Shown here: piece by piece, positions 34,066 to 43,899 of the stretch
Numbering within the stretch: the stretch's first letter is position 1
How the letters are laid out: every line of letters begins with the position of its first letter
DNA from: Clostridia bacterium
Lineage (GTDB): Bacteria; Bacillota; Clostridia; Oscillospirales; CAG-382
Direction of reading: 5' to 3'
NCBI GenBank assembly: GCA_017537345.1
Contig: JAFYKY010000012.1
Location: 1 to 64,000, forward strand
DNA length: 64,000 bases
Translations under genes and position numbers: made by a program
The notes under the pieces: model-generated
What the model saw: the letters and a program-made list of their open reading frames with translations, nothing else
The model's database searches: none
What the model was told of the DNA's origin: nothing

Positions 34066-36390
34066 ATGACATATACACAGGCAAAACAAAAACTTTTTAA
34101 CAGATTATACAAAAATCTTAACGATAAGCAAAAGGAAGCCGTTTTCAATATAAACGGTCCCGTTTTGGTGCTTGCGGGCGCGGGAAGCGGTAAAACCACC
34201 GTGCTGGTTAACCGAATTTCCCATATAATAAATTACGGCGATGCATACTGCCGTGAAACCGAATCCCCCGAAGGAATCAATATGGGGTATATGCAGTATC
34301 TTATGGATTACGGCGATAATATCCAGATACGGGATTTTTTGAAGCAGACGGCGGTTGAGCCTGCGCTCCCTTCCCGAGTGCTGTGCGTTACCTTTACCAA
34401 CAAGGCGGCGGAGGAGTTCCGCGCCCGTCTTAAATCCTCTTTGGGTGACAGAGCAGGGGAAATCTGGGCAGGAACCTTCCATTCTATATGCGTGCGCATA
34501 CTCCGCAAGCATATTCACCTTTTAGATTTTGACAACAGCTTTACCATATATGACAGCGACGACAGCAAAAAGACCATTACCGCCTGCCTTAAAAAGCTTA
34601 ATTTAAGCGACGATATTATGACACCCTCGGTTTTGCAAAACGAGATCTCCCGTCTTAAAGAAAAGGGATACACCGCAGAGGAGTTTGAGCAGACCGCATC
34701 CGATTTCAGGGAAAGACATATTTCCGCTGTTTTCACCGAATACGCAAAAACCTTAAAGCAGGCATCTGCTCTGGATTTTGACGATATTATTCTTTATACA
34801 AACATTCTTTTTGATACACATCCCGATGTGCTGAGGAAATATCAAAACCAATTTGAATATATATTGGTTGACGAATATCAGGACACGAACCCCTCTCAGA
34901 GCCTTCTTATCCACGCCCTTGCGGGGGACAGACAAAACGTCTGCGTGGTGGGAGATGATGACCAATCCATTTACTCCTTCCGCGGCGCAACGGTGGAAAA
35001 TATACTTGAATTTGATAAGACCTTCCCCAAAACCAAGGTTATACGGTTGGAGCAAAACTACCGTTCCACCCAGAATATTCTTAACGCCGCCAACGAGGTT
35101 ATTGCAAACAACACGGGCAGAAAAGGAAAAACCCTTTGGACCGATGCAGGTGACGGAGAGAAGATAACGCTTAAAAAGCTTCCCACCCAGATAGAGGAGG
35201 CACAGTACATTGTTAATTATATCGACGATAAAGTGCGCACCCGCCTGAACGGTTACGGAGATTTTGCCGTGCTGTACCGAGTGAACGCACAGGCAAACGC
35301 CATAGAAAACGCCCTTTCCCACGCCCATATCCCCTACCGTGTTTACGGCGGCATACGCTTTTTTGAGCGAAAGGAAATCAAGGATGCGGTGGCGTATCTT
35401 TCCGTGGTACTTAACCCCAAAGACGATGTCCGTGCAAGACGTATTATAAACGTGCCTGCAAGAGGGATCGGCAAAACCACTCTTGACAGTCTGGATGCTC
35501 TTGCATCAAGAGAGGGTATAAGTATTCTGGAGGCGGCTTCCCGTGCAGACGAATTCCCCGCCCTTTCAAGAGCATACCCCAAGCTTAACGCTTTTTGTAT
35601 GCTTATTGAAGAATTGCGGGAGTTTTCCCAGACCCACACGCTGGGCGAGCTGGTGGACAAGGTAATGGAGCTTACCCAGTACAAGCAGTACCTTATCTCC
35701 GGCGAGGACGGCGAGGATAAGTTGAGAAATATAGAGGAATTCATTTCTTCTGCCCGTCTTTTTGAAGAAACGTCAAAGGACCCCTCGCTCGCCGCATTTC
35801 TGGAGGATATTTCCTTGGTTTCGGATACCGACGATTTCGAGGAAAACGCACCCCGCGTTACCTTAATGACCGTTCATTCCGCCAAGGGATTGGAGTTTAA
35901 CACCGTGTTCCTGCCCGGATTTGAGGAAGGCTTGTTCCCCTCCTCCCGCTCCATGGGCGAAAAAAAGGAATTGGAGGAAGAACGCAGACTTGCATACGTG
36001 GCAATGACCAGAGCAAGAAAACAGCTTCTTATACTCCACACCTCTACCCGTATGATGTACGGACAAACCAACGTAAACCGTGTTTCCCGCTTTGCGGAGG
36101 AAATACCGGAAGAATGTCTTAAATCCGAAAAAGGCTCGGGCAAAAAGGGAGGATACACCCCCGCCCCCGAGTATACATATACCTCAAAAACCACCCTCGT
36201 TTCCGAAAAACCGAAGGCAGCTTCACCTATTCTTGCGGCAGGCACCCGTGTAAAGCACAATTTCTTCGGAGAAGGAGAAATTATCTCCGCCGAAGCTATG
36301 GGCGGCGACGCACTGTATGAGATACAGTTTGATAACGGAATGGTGAAGAAGTTGCTGGGTGCGTATGCAAAATTAACTGTAATAGAATGA
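34066..36390 (+). CDS. pcrA: ATP-dependent 3'-5' DNA helicase PcrA/UvrD
   Basis: 774 residues, normal for PcrA. Superfamily-1 motifs in order: Q motif LNDKQKEAVF, Walker A VLAGAGSGKTT (about residue 38), motif II VDEYQDTN, motif III GDDDQSIYSFRGA, motif IV RLEQNYRST, motif V TVHSAKGLEFNTVFLPG and motif VI YVAMTRAR. The C-terminal GTRVKHNFFGEGEI segment is the RNA-polymerase-binding Tudor-like domain typical of Gram-positive PcrA. It acts in nucleotide-excision repair, replication restart and removal of RecA from DNA. The start is at the ATG 32 nt after the -10 box. Confidence 0.97.
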   Translation: MTYTQAKQKLFNRLYKNLNDKQKEAVFNINGPVLVLAGAGSGKTTVLVNRISHIINYGDAYCRETESPEGINMGYMQYLMDYGDNIQIRDFLKQTAVEPALPSRVLCVTFTNKAAEEFRARLKSSLGDRAGEIWAGTFHSICVRILRKHIHLLDFDNSFTIYDSDDSKKTITACLKKLNLSDDIMTPSVLQNEISRLKEKGYTAEEFEQTASDFRERHISAVFTEYAKTLKQASALDFDDIILYTNILFDTHPDVLRKYQNQFEYILVDEYQDTNPSQSLLIHALAGDRQNVCVVGDDDQSIYSFRGATVENILEFDKTFPKTKVIRLEQNYRSTQNILNAANEVIANNTGRKGKTLWTDAGDGEKITLKKLPTQIEEAQYIVNYIDDKVRTRLNGYGDFAVLYRVNAQANAIENALSHAHIPYRVYGGIRFFERKEIKDAVAYLSVVLNPKDDVRARRIINVPARGIGKTTLDSLDALASREGISILEAASRADEFPALSRAYPKLNAFCMLIEELREFSQTHTLGELVDKVMELTQYKQYLISGEDGEDKLRNIEEFISSARLFEETSKDPSLAAFLEDISLVSDTDDFEENAPRVTLMTVHSAKGLEFNTVFLPGFEEGLFPSSRSMGEKKELEEERRLAYVAMTRARKQLLILHTSTRMMYGQTNVNRVSRFAEEIPEECLKSEKGSGKKGGYTPAPEYTYTSKTTLVSEKPKAASPILAAGTRVKHNFFGEGEIISAEAMGGDALYEIQFDNGMVKKLLGAYAKLTVIE

Positions 36391-36452
36391 GAAACGAGAA
36401 ACGAGAAACGAGGAACTTCGGTAGATTTTTGTCCAAATGACAAAAATCATTT
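36385..36452 (+). repeat. Left half of heptamer hairpin repeat
   Basis: Heptamers GAGAAAC x3 and GAGGAAC, core TTCGGTAGATTTTTGTCC with TGACAAAAATCA. The right arm is missing and is replaced by the four-helix-bundle gene. Confidence 0.8.
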
Positions 36453-36476
36453 GATTTGTTAAAATGCGAGGACTTT

Positions 36477-36839
36477 ATGAAAAACGATGTTCTTTCTGAA
36501 AAATCTTTTAATTTTGCTGTAAAAATATTACATTTAACAGAAAAACTGAGAGCAAACAAAGAGTATATCGTATCTTCCCAAATAGGAAGAAGCGGGACTT
36601 CTATCGGAGCAAATATAAGAGAATCAAAATATGCTCAAGGAAAGAGAGATTTTGTTTCTAAGTTGGAAATAGCATCAAAGGAAGCTACTGAAACATGTTA
36701 TTGGCTTGAGATACTGTTTGCCGCCAAATATATTGAAAAAGATATATTTGAAGAATTGCACGGCGAATGCAGTGAGCTTTTGAATATTCTTTCCGCATCC
36801 TGTTGCACGGTAAAAGAAAAAATAAAACACGATAAATAA
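36477..36839 (+). CDS. Four-helix-bundle protein (S23/IVP-Avd-like)
   Basis: 120 residues from the ATG at 36477, which has AGGA 5 nt upstream (a TTG 7 codons earlier is possible). The signature segments SFNFAVKILHLTEKL, SSQIGRSGTSIGANIRES, KLEIASKEATETCYWLEIL and the C-terminal ELLNILSASC match the four-helix-bundle family encoded in 23S rRNA intervening sequences and related to Avd proteins of diversity-generating retroelements. Role uncertain; members bind nucleic acid. It is more AT-rich than its neighbours. It lies between two half-copies of the heptamer hairpin repeat, reminiscent of IVS elements, whose gene lies inside a long stem. Confidence 0.88.
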   Translation: MKNDVLSEKSFNFAVKILHLTEKLRANKEYIVSSQIGRSGTSIGANIRESKYAQGKRDFVSKLEIASKEATETCYWLEILFAAKYIEKDIFEELHGECSELLNILSASCCTVKEKIKHDK

Positions 36840-36840
36840 A

Positions 36841-36925
36841 AAAGATTCGGAAGACTTTTGCAACACTTTGCAAAAGTCAACCACAGTTTCTCGTTTATCG
36901 TTCCGAGTTCCTCGTTAAAAACATT
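36841..36925 (+). repeat. Right half of heptamer hairpin repeat
   Basis: Core TTCGGAAGACTTTTGC with GCAAAAGTCAACC, then reversed heptamers (GTTTCTCGTTTATCG, GTTCCTCGTT). It is complementary to the left arm at 36385-36420 across the four-helix-bundle gene. Confidence 0.8.
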
Positions 36926-36950
36926 ATTTCTCACCCAAGGAGTATTTATT

Positions 36951-38168
36951 ATGGCACAAATCTATCCCTTCAAAGCCTTGCGCTACACCAAAAAAGCAGG
37001 CAAATTAAAAAACAACATCTGCCCCCCTTATGACATTATTTCTCCCGAGGAGAGAAAGGCGCTTACGGAAAAGAGCGTGTTCAATCTGGTTCATCTGGAA
37101 AAGCCGGAGGGGGAAAACAAATACGTGGAAGCACGCCACACTCTTGAAAGCTGGATAAAAAACGGCGTTGTGGCGTATGACGACAGCGACAGTATATACC
37201 TTTACCGTGTGGCGTTTAACTTTGGCGGAAAGGAATATTATTACGATGGAATTATAGCTCTTTGCAAGGCCTATAATTTTGAAGAGAAGGTAGTCCTCCC
37301 CCACGAAAACACACTTAAAGGCGCAAAGGAAGATAGATTCCGTCTGCTTCTTGCCACCCGCACATCCTTTTCCTCCGTATATTCTCTTTACGAGGATAAA
37401 GACGGCGCGGTAAAGACTGCCCTTAACGGCGTTACGGACACCGAGCCCGTTTCCTGCGTTACGGACGGAGAGGGAGTTACCCACACTTTGTGGAGAATTT
37501 CCGATGAAAACGTGATAAACGCAGTTGTGGACGGTATGGCGGACAAAAAGCTGTATATCGCAGACGGACACCACCGCTACGAAACCTCTTTGCGCTACCG
37601 TGATTTTACGGGATATCCCGAAGCGGGGGCTTTGCTTATGACAATGGTGGATATGGATTCCGAAGGACTTTTGGTGCTTCCCACCCACCGTATACTTAAA
37701 AAAGAAGCAGATTTGGAAAAGATCTTCGCCGATATGGAAGAGGATTTCGATATAAAGGTGCTTGATTCCAAGGAAGAAACAGAAAAATTCCTTGAAGAAA
37801 ACAAACATTTACACGCTTTCGGTATCTATGCGGGCGGCGTATACAGAGGAGTTACCCTTAAATGGGCGCTTACGGACGCTACTCCCGTAAAGGATCTGGA
37901 CGTTTCCGTTTTACACGATATAATTCTGGAAAAGCGTTTCGGCGTTACAAAGGAAGACCTTGCCTCCCAGACCTGCCTTGAATACACCCGCGATACCAGC
38001 GAAGCGGTGCAGGCGGTGGACGGCGGCGCAACTGCAGCCTTCATACTTAACGCAACCAAGGTCACCCAGATACGTGACGTTGCCGACGCAGGTGAAAAAA
38101 TGCCCCAAAAGAGCACATATTTCCACCCCAAGCTTATTTCGGGACTTATTATGAGAAGATTATTCTGA
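36951..38168 (+). CDS. DUF1015 family protein
   Basis: 405 residues from the ATG at 36951 (AAGGAG upstream). The conserved opening IYPFKALRYT...CPPYDIISPEER and the central YIADGHHRYETSLRYRD motif identify DUF1015, widespread in Firmicutes and of unknown function. It starts just beyond the repeat half and ends 22 nt before valS, so it is probably cotranscribed with valS. Confidence 0.93.
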   Translation: MAQIYPFKALRYTKKAGKLKNNICPPYDIISPEERKALTEKSVFNLVHLEKPEGENKYVEARHTLESWIKNGVVAYDDSDSIYLYRVAFNFGGKEYYYDGIIALCKAYNFEEKVVLPHENTLKGAKEDRFRLLLATRTSFSSVYSLYEDKDGAVKTALNGVTDTEPVSCVTDGEGVTHTLWRISDENVINAVVDGMADKKLYIADGHHRYETSLRYRDFTGYPEAGALLMTMVDMDSEGLLVLPTHRILKKEADLEKIFADMEEDFDIKVLDSKEETEKFLEENKHLHAFGIYAGGVYRGVTLKWALTDATPVKDLDVSVLHDIILEKRFGVTKEDLASQTCLEYTRDTSEAVQAVDGGATAAFILNATKVTQIRDVADAGEKMPQKSTYFHPKLISGLIMRRLF

Positions 38169-38190
38169 TAAAAAAGGATGATATAAAAAA

Positions 38191-40815
38191 ATGAAAAAAG
38201 AACTTGCTACAAAATACGATCCTTCCTCTTTTGAGGACAGACTGTACGCCATGTGGAGTGAAAACGGATATTTCACCCCCTTACGTGACGACACAAAAAC
38301 CCCCTTTACCATGGTTATTCCCCCTCCCAACATTACGGGCCAGCTTCATATGGGACACGCTTTGGATAACACTTTGCAGGATATCCTTGCCCGCTATAAG
38401 CGTATGTGCGGTTTTTCCACCCTCTGGCTTCCCGGCACCGACCACGCTTCTATCGCTACCGAAGCAAAGATAGTTGAGCAGATGCGCAAAGAGGGCGTTA
38501 CCAAGGAAGATATCGGCAGAGACGGATTCCTTGAACGCGCTTGGGATTGGAACACCAAATACGGCGGAAGAATTATAGAACAGCTTAAAAAGCTTGGTTC
38601 CTCCTGCGATTGGACAAGAACCCGCTTTACTCTTGACGAAGGCTGCTCCGAAGCGGTTAAGGAAGTTTTCGTACGTCTTTACGAAAAAGGACTTATCTAC
38701 CGCGGCGAGCGTATTATAAACTGGTGTCCCCACTGCCTTACCTCTATTTCCGATGCAGAGGTTGAATACGAAGATCAGGCAGGACATTTCTGGCATATCC
38801 GCTACCCCGTAAAGGATAGTGACGAATTTGTAGAGCTTGCCACCACCAGACCCGAAACCCTTTTGGGCGATACCGCTGTGGCTGTTAACCCGAGCGACGA
38901 AAGATATCAGCACCTTATCGGCAAAACTCTGGTTCTTCCTCTGGTTGGCAGAGAGATTCCCGTTGTTGCGGATGATTACGTTGAAAAGGATTTCGGTACC
39001 GGCGTTGTTAAGATCACCCCTGCTCACGACCCCAACGACTTTGAGGTTGGCGCACGCCACGGTCTGCCCCTTATAAACGTAATGACCGACGATGCTCACA
39101 TTACCGAAGATTACCCCGCATACGCAGGTATGGACAGATACGAAGCCCGCAAGGCTATTGTAAAAGACCTTGAAGAGGGCGGCTTCCTCGTTTCCGTAGA
39201 GGACCACGCCCACAACGTAGGCACCTGCTACCGTTGCGGCACCACTATCGAACCCAGAGCAAGCAAGCAGTGGTTTGTTGCTATGAAGACTCTTGCCGAG
39301 CCTGCTATAAAGGCGGTAAGAGAGGGCGATATCCGCTTTATCCCCGAAAGATTTGATAAAAACTATTTCCACTGGATGGAAAATATACGCGATTGGTGTA
39401 TATCCCGTCAGCTTTGGTGGGGACACAGAATTCCCGCTTTCTATTGCGATGATTGCGGCGAACTGGTTGTAACCAAGGACGCAACCGCAACCTGCCCCAA
39501 GTGCGGTAAACAGATGCGTCAGGACGAGGATACTCTGGATACCTGGTTCTCCTCCGCCCTCTGGCCCTTCTCCACCCTGGGCTGGCCCAACGAAACCGAG
39601 GATTACAAATACTTCTTCCCCACAAACACCCTTGTTACCGGATACGATATCATCACCTTCTGGGTTTCCCGTATGATCTTCTCTTCTCTGGAATACACGG
39701 GCAAGGCTCCCTTCAACACCGTGCTTATTCACGGTCTTGTAAGAGATGCTCAGGGCAGAAAAATGTCCAAATCCCTGGGCAACGGTATAGATCCTCTGGA
39801 GATAATCTCCACCTACGGCGCAGACGCTTTGCGCTTTACCCTTGCAACCGGCAACTCCCCCGGAAACGATATGCGTTTTTCCTCCGAGCGTGTTGAAGCA
39901 AGCCGTAACTTTGCAAACAAGATCTGGAACGCCGCAAGATTTACTCTTATGAACCTTACCGACGATACGGATTTTGCTTCTCTTGACGTTTCTTCCCTCC
40001 GCCCCGAGGATAAATGGGTACTTTCCCTTTACAACAAGGTTGTTAAAGAAACAAGAGAAAATCTGGATAAATTCGAAATCGGCATCGCAGTTGGCGGTAT
40101 ATACGATTTCCTTTGGGATATTCTGTGCGATTGGTATATCGAGCTGATCAAGCCCCGTCTTTTCGCAAAAGAGGGCGAAAGCAACAAGGCGGCACAGCAG
40201 ACACTTAATTACGTGCTTTCCGGCACACTTAAGCTGCTCCATCCCTTTATGCCCTTTATTACCGAAGAGATCTGGCAGGCGCTCCCCCACATGGGCGACA
40301 GCATAATGGTTTCCGAATACCCTGCATACGATGAAGCGCTCAACTTCCCCGCAGACGAAAAATATATGTCCGGTGTTATCGAGGCTATAAAGGCTGTTCG
40401 TAACCGCCGTGCGGAAATGAACGTACCCCCCTCCAGAAAAGCTCATATCTTTATAAAAACACCCGATCGTTCTTCCTTTGAAGGCAGCGAGATATTCTTC
40501 GAAAAATTAGCTTCCGCCGCAGGAGTTTCTTACCTTGAGGGCGAGGAGCCGGAGAATGCGGTAAGTATCGTTTCCGGCGACAGCGTGCTTTACCTCCCCG
40601 TAAACGAAATGGTGGATACGGAAGCGGAGCGCGCACGTCTTACCAAGGAATTGGAAAACGCGGAAAAGATGATTCTCTCCGCCAACGCAAAGCTTAACAA
40701 TGCGGATTTCGTTTCCCGCGCTCCCGAAAAGGTTGTAAATATCGAAAAAGATAAGCTGGAGAAGTTTACAGCATTAAAGGCAAGCATTTTAACTGAACTT
40801 GAAAGATTAGGCTAA
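38191..40815 (+). CDS. valS: Valyl-tRNA synthetase
   Basis: 874 residues, full length. Class I synthetase charging tRNA-Val. HIGH motif in [15 protein letters not shown] (about residue 45), editing domain with [17 protein letters not shown], a zinc-ribbon-like C..C pair [20 protein letters not shown] in [14 protein letters not shown] (about 530), anticodon-binding WYIELIKPR and a C-terminal coiled-coil ([17 protein letters not shown]). No T-box lies upstream because DUF1015 ends only 22 nt before; regulation, if any, is from further upstream. Confidence 0.98.
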   Translation: MKKELATKYDPSSFEDRLYAMWSENGYFTPLRDDTKTPFTMVIPPPNITGQLHMGHALDNTLQDILARYKRMCGFSTLWLPGTDHASIATEAKIVEQMRKEGVTKEDIGRDGFLERAWDWNTKYGGRIIEQLKKLGSSCDWTRTRFTLDEGCSEAVKEVFVRLYEKGLIYRGERIINWCPHCLTSISDAEVEYEDQAGHFWHIRYPVKDSDEFVELATTRPETLLGDTAVAVNPSDERYQHLIGKTLVLPLVGREIPVVADDYVEKDFGTGVVKITPAHDPNDFEVGARHGLPLINVMTDDAHITEDYPAYAGMDRYEARKAIVKDLEEGGFLVSVEDHAHNVGTCYRCGTTIEPRASKQWFVAMKTLAEPAIKAVREGDIRFIPERFDKNYFHWMENIRDWCISRQLWWGHRIPAFYCDDCGELVVTKDATATCPKCGKQMRQDEDTLDTWFSSALWPFSTLGWPNETEDYKYFFPTNTLVTGYDIITFWVSRMIFSSLEYTGKAPFNTVLIHGLVRDAQGRKMSKSLGNGIDPLEIISTYGADALRFTLATGNSPGNDMRFSSERVEASRNFANKIWNAARFTLMNLTDDTDFASLDVSSLRPEDKWVLSLYNKVVKETRENLDKFEIGIAVGGIYDFLWDILCDWYIELIKPRLFAKEGESNKAAQQTLNYVLSGTLKLLHPFMPFITEEIWQALPHMGDSIMVSEYPAYDEALNFPADEKYMSGVIEAIKAVRNRRAEMNVPPSRKAHIFIKTPDRSSFEGSEIFFEKLASAAGVSYLEGEEPENAVSIVSGDSVLYLPVNEMVDTEAERARLTKELENAEKMILSANAKLNNADFVSRAPEKVVNIEKDKLEKFTALKASILTELERLG

Positions 40816-40816
40816 A

Positions 40817-40846
40817 CAAAAAAGCACCCTTCGGGGTGCTTTTTTG
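40817..40846 (+). terminator. Rho-independent terminator
   Basis: AAAAAGCACCC.TTCG.GGGTGCTTTTTT. The same stem and downstream heptamer start recur at 43754-43790. Confidence 0.9.
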
Positions 40847-40847
40847 T

Positions 40848-41030
40848 AACTATGAACTATGAACGATGAACTATGAACTATGGTAGTTTTTTGCGTAACG
40901 CAAAAAACAAATTTAATTTTAATTACGGCTGTTCGATAACCGTAGGGGCAGGCGTCCGATTTGGGGTCCCTGCGAATGCGAATAGCATTCGTGGGGTAAA
41001 TCCCCGACGTCCCTCAAAGTTTTGCTACTA
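40848..41030 (+). repeat. Heptamer and GGGG hairpin repeats
   Basis: Heptamers TATGAAC/GATGAAC (40849-40881), core GTTTTTTGCG.TAA.CGCAAAAAAC, a CGTAGGGGCAGGCGTC arm whose partner lies near 41001, and between them a GGGGTCCCTGCGAATGC..GCATTCGTGGGG hairpin (40963-40996). No gene between 40816 and 41191; a TATAAT-like -10 at about 41083 may serve the sigma-factor gene. Confidence 0.8.
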
Positions 41031-41191
41031 CAGACATTAGTTTCGTGCAAATATTATTATAGAAAGCCTTTTATTTTTCTGATATAATATAAAAAAACAA
41101 ACTTTTCCCTCCATTGGTGACATATTTTCAATTTAATGTTGACTTAATAAGTGAAAAGCACAGAGTGCCTAAAAGCACGGAAAGGAGTATT

Positions 41192-41752
41192 ATGGACGAC
41201 AGCAGAATAATCGAATTATTGTTCCTGCGCGCCGAAAACGCTTTGGATGAAGTTTCCCATAAATATTCCCGACTGTATAAAGGCATTATACGAGAAATGC
41301 TGGGGGACGAAGAGGATACGGAGGAATGTGCCAACGACGTTTTGCTTGCCGTGTGGAACACAATTCCCCCCAACAGACCGGATAGCCTCTGTGCATACGT
41401 TTGCAAGATAGCAAGGCGTATCGGTATAAATAAATTCAAATACAACACAAGGCAAAAAAGGAACACGGGTTACACGGTAATGTTATCCGAACTTGGCGAT
41501 TGTATCCCTGCGGAAGAACCAAAAGTCCCAAGCTTGGGGCACAGCGAAGATATCCGCCGCATTTTATCCGATTTTATCCGCAGTCTTGACCCCGAAACAG
41601 AGATACTTTTTGTGCGGCGGTACATATATCTCGAATCGGTGGCAGACCTTGCTTTGCGGTTTGGTATGGCGGAAAACCGCATTTCGGTAAAGCTGTACCG
41701 CGCCAGAAAAAAGCTTAAAAAAGTGCTTGAAAAGGAGGGAGTGAAAATATGA
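41192..41752 (+). CDS. ECF-type RNA polymerase sigma factor
   Basis: 186 residues from the ATG at 41192 (GAAAGGAG upstream). Region 2: LGDEEDTEECANDVLLAVWNTIP and YVCKIARRIGINKFKY. Region 4: SLDPETEILFVRRYIYLESVADLALRFGMAENRISVKLYRARKKLK (seen as FVRRYIYLESVADLALRFGM, then the RISVKLYRARKKL helix). It would direct core polymerase to a small regulon in response to an envelope or external signal. Its stop overlaps the next gene (ATGA), a membrane protein with the topology of an anti-sigma factor. Confidence 0.93.
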   Translation: MDDSRIIELLFLRAENALDEVSHKYSRLYKGIIREMLGDEEDTEECANDVLLAVWNTIPPNRPDSLCAYVCKIARRIGINKFKYNTRQKRNTGYTVMLSELGDCIPAEEPKVPSLGHSEDIRRILSDFIRSLDPETEILFVRRYIYLESVADLALRFGMAENRISVKLYRARKKLKKVLEKEGVKI

Positions 41753-43158
41753 AAAATTCCGACGCCGAAAGGTTGACCGAACACCTTTTGAACGTGGATG
41801 AAGACATACTTTCCCGTGCCTACGATACGGACAACGCCGAAAAGTTAAAGGAATACAAGAAAACAAAAACCAAAAAGCATTTTTTTACCTCCCCTTGGTT
41901 TCGCAGCGCGGCGGCGGTGGCAATCTGCGCGGCTTTGCTGGTGGTGTGGGTATCCTTGCCATTTAAGACCACATTATATGAATCCTATGCTTTCAACGTA
42001 TGGGATTACCGCTGTTTGGCGGTTTTTTATAAGTATATTTTTGTGGGACGGGTGGAAAGCGAAATCGGACGGGAGTACGATAAAGACGGTGTTCCCCATA
42101 CGTTTTACAAAGTAACACCCCTTATGAATATTCAGGGCGAATTAAGGCTTGGTGAAGGGCTTACGTATAAAAAACAAGGGGGATTATCCAAAAGCGGAAT
42201 GCTTTGTTACGTTTTGTCAGAGGATATCTTACCCGAGCAAGGAAAGCTTTATATTTTTTGCGCAAAGGCGATAGATAACGGAGAAACCTTGTATTCTTCG
42301 GGAAAAAATTCCACGATCCCTTTGGAAGAAAATATAACAGAGGAAAATTTGGCAGAATCGGCAGTTGTGGAAAAAATGCAAGATGCCTGCGAAAAGCCTG
42401 CGTATATGCGTGATGATCATATACCCGTGAGTAACGTGAGATCGGTGTATGACCTGTGCGAAAACCCCACTGTATCAACAGAAAAGCTTTTTAAAAGTGA
42501 AAACGCGGCAAAGCTGTTAAACCAAAATACCCCCCTCGTGCTTCCCACGGAAAAGGATATTTCAAAGCTTATGGGCGATTATAATTATTTCTTTGTGGGC
42601 ACTGTAAGCGATGGCGGTAAATTTTGTGTTTCCAAAGAGGGCGTGCCTTATGTGGAATATACCGTTACACCCGTATACAGTATCGTTGACGGAACTATCA
42701 TAAATTACCGCAAACAGCAATTTGTAGAAGACCGCAGTATAAAATTTACAAAATACGGCGGGATAACGGTGTACGGCAATGATGTTGAGCTTACCCGAAA
42801 CGACGTGTTCCCCGAAGCAGGCAGTCTGTATATCTTTTCCTGCACCGCCACTGCCGACGGAGAGGCTTTGTATTCATACTCCCCTTACGCTGTCATTCCC
42901 TTGGAAAAACCGAGGGACGGAGGGGATTTTTCCCAAATCCCATTGGTAAAGCAGTTTATGAACGCAAGAAAAGAAAAACACGAAGTTTTGCAGCCGGTTA
43001 TGAAAGAATGCGGTACGCTGCAGGTATCTGACCACACTTTGGAAAAACATATAGATTTTCTGTATAATCAAGAGATCGCGTTGGCAGAAAAGGAAAACAG
43101 AGAACCGGTGTTTGATTTCGAATCCGAAATATATCAATATCCCGATTGGCTTGAATAG
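41749..43158 (+). CDS. Anti-sigma-like membrane protein with duplicated sensor domain
   Basis: 469 residues. About 50 cytosolic residues, one membrane helix (about 56-72) and a large extracytoplasmic part. That part has an internal duplication: residues about 92-212 (YKYIFVGRVESEIG...GVPHTFYKVTP...GKLYIFCAKA...GETLYSSG...IPLEE) repeat at about 280-390 (YNYFFVGTVS...GVPYVEYTVTP...GSLYIFSCTA...GEALYSYS...IPLEK). Coupled by ATGA to the ECF sigma gene. By position it should restrain that sigma factor, although the N terminus does not show a clear zinc anti-sigma motif. Confidence 0.82.
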   Translation: MKNSDAERLTEHLLNVDEDILSRAYDTDNAEKLKEYKKTKTKKHFFTSPWFRSAAAVAICAALLVVWVSLPFKTTLYESYAFNVWDYRCLAVFYKYIFVGRVESEIGREYDKDGVPHTFYKVTPLMNIQGELRLGEGLTYKKQGGLSKSGMLCYVLSEDILPEQGKLYIFCAKAIDNGETLYSSGKNSTIPLEENITEENLAESAVVEKMQDACEKPAYMRDDHIPVSNVRSVYDLCENPTVSTEKLFKSENAAKLLNQNTPLVLPTEKDISKLMGDYNYFFVGTVSDGGKFCVSKEGVPYVEYTVTPVYSIVDGTIINYRKQQFVEDRSIKFTKYGGITVYGNDVELTRNDVFPEAGSLYIFSCTATADGEALYSYSPYAVIPLEKPRDGGDFSQIPLVKQFMNARKEKHEVLQPVMKECGTLQVSDHTLEKHIDFLYNQEIALAEKENREPVFDFESEIYQYPDWLE

Positions 43159-43216
43159 TAAGACAATACGTTGACAATATTAGTTTTATATGATAACATA
43201 TAAACGAGGTGATAGC

Positions 43217-43738
43217 GTGAAAAAATACATTTCTTTAATACTCATTCTTTGCGCGTGTTTGCTGGTTTCCTGCGGCGAAAACGCAAGAACAGACGAAGAT
43301 ATAAGCAAAGACGCGGAATTTAAAAACTGGTTTACCCGAAACGAAGATATGATATATGACGATAATTCCGACGGAAAGTATGATTTTTCGGTTTACCCTG
43401 CGGAATCGGTAAAAGCAGGCACTGCTTCAGCGCGAATCGTATTTGAAGATAAAAACGGCAACAGCTTTGCCCACGGTTCCAACACATATATGCTGGAAAA
43501 AAAGCTGTCTGACGGCACCTGGGATGTTTTGCGGTTCCACGATGAATTCGGATTTTACGACGACTGCTGCGAAATATTCGCGACCGATGACGGAACGCCC
43601 TCCAAATCCAGTATGGGAATATACGCAAAGAATCATTCTCTAAATGAATTTTCCGCAGGTGAATACCGTGTTACCCTGCTGATTATAACTGATGGCGGAG
43701 AACTGGTCATATCCGGCGAATTTGTTATTGAACCTTAA
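43217..43738 (+). CDS. Lipoprotein with Ig-like domain
   Basis: 173 residues from a GTG at 43217, with GAGGTGAT just upstream; an alternative start at 43190 lies in the promoter region. LVSC lipobox with Cys19. The mature part resembles short bacterial Ig-like domains (KAGTASARIVFEDKNG, YMLEKKLSDGTWDVL, FSAGEYRVTLLI, ISGEFVIEP). A TTGACA (43171-43176) 17 nt before TAACAT suggests its own promoter; it could be a target of the adjacent sigma factor. Confidence 0.8.
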   Translation: MKKYISLILILCACLLVSCGENARTDEDISKDAEFKNWFTRNEDMIYDDNSDGKYDFSVYPAESVKAGTASARIVFEDKNGNSFAHGSNTYMLEKKLSDGTWDVLRFHDEFGFYDDCCEIFATDDGTPSKSSMGIYAKNHSLNEFSAGEYRVTLLIITDGGELVISGEFVIEP

Positions 43739-43753
43739 ATATTTAACAGAGCA

Positions 43754-43785
43754 ACAAAAAGCACCCTTCGGGGTGCTTTTTTGTA
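43754..43785 (+). terminator. Rho-independent terminator
   Basis: AAAAAGCACCC.TTCG.GGGTGCTTTTTT, the same as the terminator after valS. Confidence 0.9.
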
Positions 43786-43893
43786 ACTATGAACGAGAAA
43801 CGAGGAACGAGTAACCCACCCCAAAAACGCATAGCGTTTTCGGGGAACCCCGGGAATTTCGGAAGTTTTTTGCGTAACGCAAAAAACGGTTTG
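43783..43893 (+). repeat. Heptamer hairpin repeat with inserted GGGG hairpin in left arm
   Basis: TATGAAC and GAGAAAC/GAGGAAC heptamers, then CCACCCC...GGGGAACCCCGGG (43814-43853, inverse of the usual orientation), AATTTCGGAAG and core GTTTTTTGCG.TAA.CGCAAAAAAC. It lies between convergent genes. Confidence 0.8.
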
Positions 43894-43899
43894 ATTATG

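Noticed and set aside
36456..36476. TTG start for the four-helix-bundle gene
   Set aside because: The ATG at 36477 has a better-placed AGGA, and the extra residues have no family support.
38169..38190. T-box leaders before valS and glyQS
   Set aside because: Only 22 nt separate DUF1015 from valS, and the glyQS leader is about 40 nt, too short for a T-box.
38281..40446. A 721-codon open frame antisense to valS, and similar long antisense frames opposite the solute-binding and glycolytic genes
   Set aside because: These genes have strong third-position bias that leaves antisense frames free of stops. The translations have no recognisable domains, and the sense strand encodes clear families.
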